A DNA stretch of 64,000 bases from Actinernus sp. WN-2022 (Eukaryota > Cnidaria > Anthozoa > Actiniaria > Actinernidae). The stretch spans positions 18,443,524-18,507,523 of the forward strand of contig JAOWCC010001501.1 of the NCBI GenBank assembly GCA_030867875.1. Direction: 5' to 3'. The notes beneath the pieces are model-generated. The model did not search any database. It saw only the letters and a list, made by a program, of their open reading frames with translations, and had not been told where the DNA came from. Both the position numbers and the translations under genes were made by a program. Below, one piece after another: positions 1 through 12,000 of this stretch (the first letter of the stretch is position 1; the number at the start of each line of letters is the position of its first letter).

Positions 1-1122
1 CCTGCAACAGACCCCCGCAAAAAACGTATATTTGCGCATGGAAAATTTCCATTGGCTAAGAGACGTAGTGGAATGTCAATCAAGTGAAATTCTACGCTTC
101 ATAAGTTCATTACTCAAAATTAAGCTATCGAACTTGTTGTAACTTGTAAATTCCCACACACTTTCACGTTCTAGCACTGTCAGTAACTCGTGAAACATAA
201 ACTTGTGCCGAAATATTGTATTAATAACAGTTTTCCATCAGGATAAACAAATGTTTGTGAATATAAGTTGATTTTCCTGATCGAAGTTACTTTGTACAGT
301 CATATTTCACGATGGATAGGCAACAACAACCTTCACTTTGGAGGTTTTAGAGGTGTCACGATGGTCCACAAAGCCTTGACAACATTCCAAGTTCGGTTGT
401 GTGCGAAGAAACTAAGCACTCCTGTTCTTCTGTACTTTCTGTAGCTTCATCATCCGTGTTCATGCATGGAAAGAGACTTTCGACTGCCATTGACAGTTAA
501 TTGCTTGCTCGTAGGTTGTGCTGGAGACTGTACTCTTTTTGATTTTCTGGTTTGTGGACTTTGGCCTGGTGTCAAAGCATGACAGCCCTTTCTATTCAGA
601 GATTCTGTGGTGCATTTAGCACTAAATGCTGTCAAAACGGACTTAAATGCTGCAGTTAAATTCCTCAGTTTTCTTCCGCAAAGATTGCATACAACCTACG
701 ACAGCTGGGGGGAATTAGAAACCGTAATTTTAATCTCCTGCAAACATTTCCCTATAACAGTACCACAGTCTTCCTTTCTTGATGGTTTAAACAAGTTGTA
801 AAAAGACTCATCCCGAATGCTTCTGTAGTCCACAACCGTAGGTTATTCGAAGATTATTCTTGCAAAGGCGACAACACTCCTTTCGATTATTTTAGATTGT
901 TTCCTTCCTCTATTAGATTTTATTATAGCTGGAGGAATATTTTCTTTTGATGCCATAATCTTTTTTTTTACAACGGGAATTTGTGTATGTGCATTATTTT
1001 GTTGTGAGAGTAACTGGAAATGTTAAAAACAATTTTTCACTCAATATGATTGGATGGTTTTGACAGATGAGATAATTACTTAATTGGGGTGGAAATGGGT
1101 TTTGCGGGGGTCTGTTGCAGGC
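1..1122. mobile_element. Terminal-inverted-repeat element with a decayed ORF
   Basis: The first 22 bases of the window (CCTGCAACAGACCCCCGCAA and on) recur exactly in reverse complement at 1101-1122. Inside, on the minus strand, an ATG at 956 begins MASKENIPPAIIKSNRGRK. After a frameshift comes a Cys-rich piece (CRLCKNNLR, then CGLQKHSG) that looks like a decayed zinc-binding transposon protein. The host flank on the left is not visible. Confidence 0.5.
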
Positions 1123-1856
1123 CTTCCCTTCTTTCCTTCCCCCTCCCCTCCCCCCTCTTCTTCCGTCTTCCCCAGTCCCCCTCTTCTCCCTTTCTTCTTT
1201 CCCTCTTTTTCTCCGACTCCCCCCCCCCCCCAAAAAAAAACTTTAGGGCCCGCTACACAGGCTATATCAGAGCAGGGAAAGCCATTGAAGCGCTGCTTCA
1301 CACCATAATTATACACAGGCTGACTGTTTTTGTCACATTTTAATTTCATTGTGCTGAAGCAAAACTGGCAACCCTAATTAGCTTCCTGCATTGAATTCTC
1401 TAAAGATTGTTGGTCGATTGAAGATAACAAAACTTTATTGCTTGATTATTTGTGGACTTTCAAGATTCGATGATTCTCACTTCGTATAAATTCCTCCAGC
1501 TATTGTTTTTCCTAAGAACTTTGCATCCACTGCCAAATTTACTCAGACTTAAATTATCACATATACAAACTATACATGTGCTGTTTTTCTCTTTTCATCT
1601 ATTTTTGAATACCACCATGCAATAATGATCTACTTTTACCTTTTTTGGGCATTGCATTGATGTACTTAAATCTTTACAAACGAAACTAAGAAGCACAGAA
1701 TTATCAGGATACCGAGAATGACATATGCTTTTTTAGTGGGAAATAAGAAAGTCACATTTTCAAGGCTTAAAAAAAGATTTGTTTGAGTTTTTTTGTGATG
1801 GTAGATGGGGCTTTTAGATTTGAAATTTGCAACAAAAAACTTTTTGGAAACTTTTC
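1123..1856. other. Non-genic stretch with a pyrimidine tract
   Basis: Contains a C/T-rich tract (1123-1230) ending in C and A runs. The rest is unremarkable AT-rich sequence. The proline- and arginine-rich frames here only reflect the tract. Confidence 0.6.
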
Positions 1857-2563
1857 CATTTTTAACCTTTATTGAGACCTTGAGGTACCCAGCACCGGCT
1901 AAATTATGTTGTTTTTGAACAAAATTGTAATGAAATAGAGTGACTATGTCAAAATAAATGGATCCTCAATACCGGTAACGTTTGGTCCGCACATGAATAT
2001 TTTTTTTGTTTATTTTTCTCTCTCCAAGGTGTTAATTCAATTATTGCCTCTTGGTATCCAAATAAAAAAGAAATATCATTTTTTCTCTTGTATGTACCTT
2101 TTGCAAAAGTGTGGAATAAAATACCAGTATATACTTCTATTCCTCTAGTTAAAACCAATAAAATTATGCTTAATCAAAACGATTTCAAAATATTAAGAAA
2201 GTTGTGCTATTAGCCGGTGCTGGCACCTTGAGGTTCCACCATAGCTTTCATGAATAATAGCATAACTTTCTGAATATTTTGTATATCATTTTGGTCAAGC
2301 ACAATTTTATTGCTTTTAACTAGAGTGTATATTTCAATCTGCAATTTTGCATAAGGTACAAGAGAAAAAAAGGGGAATTTCTTTTTTTGACGATAATCGA
2401 ATTAACACCTTGGAGAGAAAAAATAACAAAACAGACCAAACTTTATTGAGGAGCCTTTTATTTTGACATAACTCCACTCTATTTCATATTTACAATTGTC
2501 TTTCAAAAACAACACAATTTAGCCCGGCGGTGCTGGTACCTTAAGTTACACAGGGTTAAAACT
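1857..2563. repeat. Foldback inverted repeat, ~0.7 kb
   Basis: Left arm 1857-2190 pairs with right arm ~2240-2563. The end motif (GCACCGGCTAAAT versus ATTTAGCC.GG.GGTGC) occurs a third time near the centre (2211-2236). It carries no ORF of note. Confidence 0.65.
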
Positions 2564-2679
2564 AAGATGCCAATATGCATGAATGCAATAGAAAAAGCAA
2601 ATCTTAAGCTATCACAAATTCCTCACTGCACCTGCATTGTCATTGCTATACACGATGGAGTGTTGCCAAAGTCACAACA

Positions 2680-2822
2680 TGATGTTGGTGATAGACTTCT
2701 GTTAATCATACAAAGTAGATTCTGCCAACAAAGGGCTGACACAGAATTGCCAGCAATTGTTGGCTTCCCTTTATTGATGGAATCTACTTTGTATGATTGA
2801 TGAAGTCTATCACAAAACTTCA
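2680..2822. repeat. Small inverted repeat beside UPRT exon 6
   Basis: GATAGACTTCTGTTAATCAT and the following bases at ~2690-2725 pair with 2780-2815 (ATGATTGATGAAGTCTATC), with a 50-bp loop. It sits just beyond the exon 6 donor. Confidence 0.5.
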
Positions 2823-2937
2823 CACTGCGATTTTGGTCTCGTGCTATCATGTAGCAACGAAAACAGACTGTGGTAACACAATACTTCTTATATTCAAAGA
2901 CACACTGATAGATTCATTTCCACATAATTATACTTAC

Positions 2938-3004
2938 TTAAGAGAGGATACATTAGCAATACTTTTCTATGTACCATATCTGGGGGAAATTTGGCATAGT
3001 AAAC
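2938..3004 (-). CDS. UPRT: UPRT exon 6, last visible exon
   Basis: Codes VYYAKFPPDMVHRKVLLMYP then LL, ending in phase 1 (TTAA|gtaagt) inside the PRPP-binding loop. The next exon must begin GT-ACN-GGN (Ser-Thr-Gly). I could not find it between 1 and 2937, so it is probably beyond the left edge. Confidence 0.92.
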
Positions 3005-6000
3005 CTGAAAATAAAGTGCCAAAACAGAGATGTACATTATACTTTTTAGAAGCATGGTAATAAGGCAGAATTATAAAATAATAGTTTCATAATGATTATC
3101 CTCAATATTTACTGGGAAATGGATTGTTTCCTACACTATCTACGCCAATCTCTGCAAAAAAGATACAATTTTGTACATCCGCCTGTTTAGCTTTATTTTT
3201 ATACAATACATTTGAAGGGTTGAGCATGAAAACGGCCCATGTGACTTTTTAGTGATTTTTTTTCAGATCGTCAAATTTGCCTGAAAACTTAAATTCTATA
3301 CAACCAGTTTAACAACTGTTTATTTCTGTTTTGGCATTTATATCGTGATTACACGGTAAAAACCTAAAATTCTTCACATAGAAACGGTCAATGTTTACTT
3401 GACAACGATGCTTTCGACTCTAAAATTATGCATATCTAGTACTGGTTCGTATTCGGTTGAGCAGTTAGACTGTTATTCTCCTGTTTATCGAGATTTTCAC
3501 TTTCTCTTGATCGAAGACTTAACCCGATCTTGTTCCGTAATGCGTCTGTGCTGTAGAGCTTTAGTTTATGGCTGGACTTTGTCACTTTCAAGTAGGCAGA
3601 TTTCATGTTTAAAAACTATTCCACAGAAAAAGCTGATAATCACATTAGTAGAAGCGCTCAACTGAACACAAACTAGTACTAGATATGCATACTTTTATAG
3701 TCATTTCTATGTGAAGAATTTTAGGTTTTTAACGGTGTAATCGCGATATAAATGCCACAACAGTAACAAAAAGCTGTTAATCAGGTTGTATAGAAGTTTT
3801 CAGGCAAATTTGACGATTTTGAAAAAAATCACTAAAAAGTCACATACTTTTAGGTCGTTTTCATACTCACCTCTCCATTTGTAAAGTGGCTATAGAAAGC
3901 TTTTTTTCTTAATTGAAGATCATGGTTACAACTTGTATTGTCATTTCTTGTGTGTATTTGAACCTGCTGTCCTAAATACATCACTGAGAATTCTTCTGCT
4001 TTTATTCCCCCCCAAAAACTAACAACATTTTCAAGGAACCTCATTTTTCTGGCAGAACTCAAATGTGCATCTTCTTTGGTAAACCGCATCCCCAACTCTT
4101 GATTTTGTCCAAAAAGGTGCTGCTATATGCAGGTATTTACAGTACCTTATTTTTCAGTTAATGCAAGAAAAAGAAACACTGATATTTTCGATCTACCTAT
4201 GGAAGATTTAGGCAGGGCTATTAGGTCTGGTGGATGGTTTTACAGAACTCCTCCAGGCGATCCATTTTGATCAAACCACCAGTCTCTAAATTTTGCCTTG
4301 TGTTTCTCTTTTCCTCAAACTTTTTTCGTTTAGCACTAAAATACTACTCTTACTACATCTTAACAAAATTGCTAAATGGAGTTGCTCGCTAAATAGGCAT
4401 TTAATCACTATTTTAGAATCACTAAAATAGTAGCCCTAAGGTAGGATAATGTAACCCAATCAGGGATAAAAGAAACAACCCAAATTATTCTATCAAACTT
4501 GCTAGTCAGGCAAGTGACTTAAAAAGTACATACCCAACGTGAAAATCTACTAGTCCTGGACTATTGGGCATGAGCTTTGACATTTAACCTTGCCAATATG
4601 AGGCATACTTCACTAAAGTAACAATAATACGACATACTGTAATGCTCTCTTACCATTGGCTTGTGTGTGTCTTCATGGACTTTAATTAGTATTTTCCCAA
4701 TTCTTATAGAACGACAGCAATCACGTAGACCTTTCTCCATTGCCTCACCTGATAAAACATTGTAGCCATAAAAATCTACACATAGTTGGCAGTACCTCAT
4801 ATTATAAATTACTCTATATTATCTAAATGTAGGAATGGTGACTTCTGCGATGCTTACATGTATCATTTTACCCTGAAAAACAAATGGTACACATCATTTT
4901 GTTTGGAAAGTTTTAGAAAACGTGGGCCAATTTCCCTGCATGTACCATTTTTTGGTTTATTTCCTATTTCCCATTTCTATTTTATTTTCACATTTTCAAT
5001 CAGATGGTATGTAGGGGAAATCGCACGAATGCAAGTGCTGTATGGGATTTATATGCACTGAGTGATATTTTCAAAGTTCTAATAATTGCGAGTCATTGCA
5101 CTTAGACCATTGGTTGAGCAACCCTGAGTCTTGTCTTATAAACAGATTCCCCTTAAGGATCTTTTCCAGGATTTTCACTGTACGAGTGAGGGTCTTTATA
5201 AAGATTCATGGTGAAGCCCTTGGTTTTATAAGGATTGACTAGGAGGGTCTTTATACAATTTTCACTCTATGAGTGTGGCGCTATATAAAACTTCATGGTT
5301 GAGGCCTTTTTCGTTTGTTCAACAAAGGAAAAAGGCCTCAACCATGAAGTTTTACATAGGGCCACACTCGGAGTGAATAGTTGTATAAAGACCCATTTGT
5401 TTTACCGGGTATAAAGGAGTATACGCGTGAGTGATTTGCTTCTTCTGATTGGACAAAATGCTGATTACTTATGCAAGAGTTTTTGAATTATTTGGAATAT
5501 ATATGTACATTTATTTATAGGTATACTATTATTATTAGTACACAGAGATAAGGTATTAATTCACTGTACTGAAAAAGATGTCAGCTTGTACTTTTACCCA
5601 CAATCCTTTGTGCATGAACATCTTTAAATCTGTTATAAAATCGCTATAGAGGTTTTAAATCTTAAAAACAAGCCAGTACAAGTGATGTTACCAATACACT
5701 GTCATTTAAAAGGATTTCTACATGTTATTTTTACTGTTTTAGGTTTGCAAAGGATTGTGATCAAATGTACAGGCACCATAATCATTTTTAGTATGGTGGA
5801 TTATCTCACCACTTCTCATAATGCTCACTCCACAGTTTCCTCTTAAAAATGCTAGCCCATCATACTCTGCCCCTGAAAAGCACATAACAACACCATGTGT
5901 TACATACAGCTGAAGAGATATAGCCGAGTTATTTACCGGCTGAGGTATATATAGAAAAAATAACTGTGTCTGAGGTCTTGAAATGTAGTTTTCCTCTATA

Positions 6001-9000
6001 TATATGGACAGACACTATAAGGGACCCCCCCCCCGGATAAGCCTATAAATAAGCCATAGTAAGTGTGCTTAATAAAAAAAAGTATGGCCCCCCTATAAAA
6101 GAGAGGCATATAAAAATTCAACCCCTCCTAAATGGGAGCATAAAAAAAATCGTGATTCCACGTTTGAGATGAGCGATTTGTACATTTCAATTGTTTCTGA
6201 TGAAAACCCAATTTTGTTAATTAAAACCGGTATCTTCGTCCCTGATTCTGGACAACGCCAAACATGAATACAGCAGTCTTATTTTCTTTGCTCTCAGTGG
6301 AAGTAGATTAGAAAACCAAAGAAAATACGGCTCTACTCGCAAGGTAGACAAACTATTGAACAAACTCCAATGATAATTTAGTGAGAGTGCATGCACTGAT
6401 TAATTGAGAGTGGTCAGAGATAGGAAAAAACTGGTCGCTCCTGGAACCAATCAGATCACAGGAAATCTTAGGTTACCACCCGCTCATGTGTGTACAAAAT
6501 AATATGTATTTCTGGTAAACAAAATATTGTACCTTTAAGTTAGTTTGTAGTTTAAGTGATGGCCCTCTTATTTCAAAATAATATAGAGTAAAAGTACATT
6601 ACAATGTACTTGCCAATCATCCCAGATCCTGCACGACTATTTGAATAATTTGAATAATTTGTCCAGTGTCCCTAACAGTGCTCAAAATTAACGGTCGTCC
6701 ACTCGTCCATAATGAGTAAAAATCGAGAAAAACAAGTACATTTTCCCTCCACTCGTCCCCTGGACGAGTAGATTTATTTGTTCTCTAAATATGATTTTGA
6801 TTCAGAACCAGAAAATGGCACAAATGATGAAAACAGTGATAATTTCACCTGCGATCGCCAAAACAAACTAAAGCAAACAAAAAAACACCAGGCTTCACTA
6901 GATTTTGGCAACTAGAGGTCTGGCCTCAACCTATCATGAATTGTAATAATATGGGAAACAATATGACATTGTGTTCGTAGTTTGTGTTCATAGCGACAAC
7001 ATACCAATGTTTTACGAAAAGGAACAAATACTAATCTCGACATTTCCTCCTGGGTAGCCTGTGGTGATTTCTTAGATGCTGGGTCATTTTGAGATTCGAT
7101 CAAGAATTTTTCCGAATGTTTTAGCCTTGTTATCATGCCATATCATGTCTGAACATGCGCATGCATGATTTCTCATGAAGTCGCTTACATAAAATCATGT
7201 TGGCTCAAGCACATGGTTATATGTTGGTGCAACTGGTTCTAGAGAGGGAGTCTATGAGAATTTTTGCAGTATTTGGTAAGTATTCTATCATGACCTTAAA
7301 AAAAAGAAATGTTACTAAAAGAAGTTATTGGAACATTTTTTCAAAGGATTATAAAACTGCTGAGTTCATGTGGTGCCGAAATAGTGCAGGATTTCCAAGG
7401 TAAATCTATGCCGAAGTCAAACTGTTTCAACTGAACTGAGCACAGAACAAGACAGTAGCTTGAATTACAAACAAAACCCAGCAGTTTACAGTAATAGTAT
7501 GGACAACGAACGGAGTGCACACCAAGACTTGCAAAAACGAACAAACCGAATGAGCGGCCAATGTGCCAAGCTAGCGGCCCAACGTGGTCGCCAACTAAAA
7601 TATTAAGTGTTTAATTTTGTTTATCTCGTTTCCGCTACTGATTGGCAATATACATGTATACTATAACAACTGTACCCTGACCTGTTACAGTAGATAACTT
7701 GGTTTGCTGATATTTATCTCGTTTCAGTCATCGAGCAATAGCTCTACTATAAATTTAGCTCTTTCAAATTGAAATCATCATTCTAGTGATGTACTCAGAC
7801 AAATTACTACTTGGCAACAAAGTCATTGTACAGATTCTATAAGACCCTATAATGGTTTTCTCTATTTCATTGTTTAACTTTCAAGAACGTTTACAAATTC
7901 GATACATTCTTAACTGTTAGAGTATTGTAAGCCATAATACGTTATCATTAATTTTCCTCTCAGGTAAAGTGTGTGACATATTTGACATTTTTGAATGATA
8001 AAATCAGTTATACATGTGTGGAACATCTTTTTTATAAACAATCTTAATCTATTATCATTTACATAATCAAAAACTGACTATTATATGCAGACCTCGACAA
8101 TGTTTTCAACATCTTAGCACATCAAGACAACAAATATGCGCCTTCCAAATGATGTGGTTCTTTAATCGTAAAATGAAACGCATTAAATAAAAAAATTCTA
8201 AGAAAAATGTCACAAATTTGACGTGAGCGGGACCGTGTTTGTTGCTGTTTACGATGTTAATTTAACAATAACCATTATTATAAAAAAAAAAGATGTTTTC
8301 ATAACATTTTGATTTTCATAACAAATGTTTTTATAATTGGGAACTCTTTTATAACTTACGACGCACACAAATGATGCGTGTTCAGCATTGTTGAAACAAT
8401 CTTCAATGTGGTCTGCATTTATGTCTCACATTTACAGGAAATCCACAAACTTGTAGCACTTCACTTTCTATTAGAAATCGCTAGTAATAAATAATAAATT
8501 TCCATTTCAGTGGACCAGTACATTTTTAGCTTACTAGTCCCATGGACCACCAAAGCAAAAAGTCAATTTCGAGCACTGCTTAACCATCACGACTGCCTAC
8601 CCATCAGGACTGCCTACCCATCAGGACTGCCTAATGGTCATCCTTAAATTTGTTTCGGCATTACTGTTTTATATTTTTACTTATTACTGACTTACAACCG
8701 GTTTGAGTGTTACATCCGTAGAGCTATCATTAGACATAGTCATTTGACACAATTATTCCACATGCTTTATAACCAGGGTCACTTGTTTATTGTGATTTTT
8801 GAGGTACAGAATTGAATAATTTAATAGGTGCTTTTTCATATTCGAGTACTCAACAGACTTTGCTGTGTCCCACATTGGAATTCTGAAATGTTCATGGCAA
8901 GTATGCAAGTACATTGTACATGTTAGGATGAAAGACTCTGTCGACCATTACGCTTTGCGAGGGTGTACAACTGTTGTTACATACAAACTGTACCTTCTAG

Positions 9001-12000
9001 AAATACCAACAACATTACGCATTCAAGCTCAGAATTTCATATCATGCAAAATTCACATGTCTGGGGGTGGTCACTGCCAGAGACTTGTTTACATCATCAG
9101 TGGCCTACAACTTGACATCCTGATCCGAGAAGATGCAAAGGTCTAACTGAAGATACAAGAGCAAAGGCAGCAAAAATTCTCCCTGTTATTTTAAGACCTT
9201 GAGTAGTGGTCCAGCCAGGGAATCAAATCCACAACCTCCCACTGTTACAACAGACTGGAACTAGCCACTGAGTTAAATGGGAGGCAGTTAAAGTGCCCCT
9301 AACCCTATTTTAGTTTTATTTATTTTCAAAGTCTACATGAAAATTGAGGACGAAAGAAAATGAAAAAAGTTAAATCGGTATAATTCCTGATTTTGAAATT
9401 GTGATGTAAGTCCTGCGCATTTGTTTAATTTACGACCATGTACATGTAGTTTGTGGTCTTGGTCGAGTGACGTAAGATCAAGAAAAAGTCATGATTGTTC
9501 ACCAGCACTTGTTGTGCCATTGCTTTTAAATAGCGTGCTATAGCTGTGGCTAGAGCCTAGTAACTTTTTGCAAACTTCAACAGGTTGTAGACAATCAAGG
9601 ATTCAAGCAAACACAAAAGTTACTCTTTTTGCAGAATTACCCTATATCATTATGACGTCACGGCTTGTTTATGAGGGGGACAGAATCGACTTGAACAATA
9701 GAATTTTGAACTAAATCTGCTCTGCTGAGGAAAATTTAACTTCGAATTGTCTGGTTTCCAGATATCAGCTGTATCAATGTTTATCCCACAATATTTACCG
9801 TATTTGGTGGCTGTTACCGCTATTCTACGTTCTACAAAATGCATTTGATAGCGATTTCCTTTGTGTTGTTTCTGTTTTGTCCCCCTCCCACGACCGTGAT
9901 CCTTAGCGTTTAAACAATAGATTGTTTTGATTTGACGTCATAATGATATAGGTCAATTACCAGTACAGCTGAATCACATGCTGCTGATTGGTTGAGAGGC
10001 ATGGTGTTTCAGAGTGCATTATTTATAACTTAGCAAACATCAACAGAAGTAATAAATCATCAAGTAATGCATTGGACTATGCGATTCAAGGAAATTCACA
10101 CACCTGACTTGGTAATTCCATGACAATTTGCACTTGAAAAAAACAATGTTTTCTCTTGCAATTTTCTGTGGAATTACCGAGTCAGGCATGTGTTTTCCTA
10201 TAAAAGATTACAAGTAATATCAAGTTTCACAGAGGACTTTCAATAAAATTAATGGTTGACTGGTATTCACCTGTTGGTGTCTTGATGGTGCATTTTTCAT
10301 AGGGTAGTTGATTTAACCCCTCCTCTACAACAAGTCGTATCTGCAAGACACATTTATTTACTGACATGTATACTCCTTTTGAGTACAAAATCCTTCAAAC
10401 ATTTAGGATATGCCCTTAAAATGTGACCGTATAGGATACAATGTAGCTTCAACTGAATTTCAAAACATATTATATTGCTGCAGGCATTAGTAACTAAAAT
10501 ATACTGTTGTACAGTGTAACTACATTGATATCAACAACAACAACAACTTTATTTGTATCCTAGATTAAATCAGATCAATACAAAATGAGTACATTGTAAA
10601 TGTGATATTGAGAGTACTGGGGGGCCTGAAATAGTATGAGACTAATCGAGTCAGGCATCCCAGAAAATGTAAACTTAAATTTGTTTGTTTTGGTCAAGCA
10701 AAGCAAGGAACATAACATGCTAGATATAATTATGAAAGCTACAAACTACATACAAACTAGTAGGACAATGTCATTTGGAGGCCTACAGGTTTGTAAAGTA
10801 CAGAGAGGTCTGACAAAATATGAACAAAAGTTGGATAAAATTCAATGAATCTTAAAGAATCTCATTCAAACCAAGATGCATTGTGAGCTCAAATTTCTCA
10901 ACTGCCATTTTCGGGGTCCCAGATAATGGCTCTGGATAGCTTCTTGAAACAAATCCTATTCCACTGGTCTCACAGGGACATACTGGTCAGTAGATTATTT
11001 ATATGGGAAAATGTTCCTTGCATGTATTTATTAGATTTTGCGTTCAGTTGTATATTTCCTACAGGTCTCAAAATCCTGACCCTATTACAGACCAAAATAT
11101 GTGATTTTCCATCTAATCCAATAATATTTTTCACTGTGGATTGTTCTCTTTCTCTATTTATTTTGATTTTTGAAGATCAATGAACATGTGTGGTATCGAA
11201 TGATACCCTAATCCAGACTAAACAGGCACCAAAATTGATAACATTATTGAAGAATAAAACAACTTTAAAAAATAAACCATATCATTGGTGGCAGCACATA
11301 CTGTATGTACCCATATAGCTTATACAGCCAACTCTCTCCTGCGACCACCTCCCATAAGCAACCACTTTACCAAAGAACCTTTTTTTCTCAGTCAAATTCT
11401 GTTGTAAAAACTCTCTCGTAAGCGACCAACGCAAAAAATCTTAAGCAACCGCAACCACTTTTTAGTCTCAACACTTTCTATTGTTTTTTGTTTCCAATAA
11501 GCAACCACCAACGTAGATTGTACTGTACTTTTAGAAAATCATTACTCAAATACCATAAAGTTCAATTTTTAATGGCACTGACAGATAAGAAACTGAAAAA
11601 GATTGGAAAAACTTGAGCTAGAACTTCCGTGCTTAGCTACAGTATGTTCTTATTGTGACAGCGTGCTAGAGCTGTGCTAGAAGTCTGATCCGTTTAGCAA
11701 GCACTTGGGCTACCTGTGTTGCTTTTTCCTGTAAGCGACCACCTCCCATAAGCGACCATGTTGTCTGTGCACCAAGGGTGGTCGTTTAAGAGAGACTTGA
11801 CTGTATATGGAAGATGTAACAATGATATTCCAGTCAATATTATTGTGGTTCAATGGATACTACAACAGGCTATTCCTAACCTATTACAACTATACAGAGG
11901 GCTTCCAAAAATAATGGGTAATCACCAGACAGGCATGCATGCATTTTTGGGCCTTTGGATGAAATATTTAAGGATCCTGAAAGTGAAACCACAGTAACAA

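Noticed and set aside
1084..1349. Proline-rich or Gly/Arg-rich small proteins
   Set aside because: They come from the C/T tract at 1123-1230 read in different frames.
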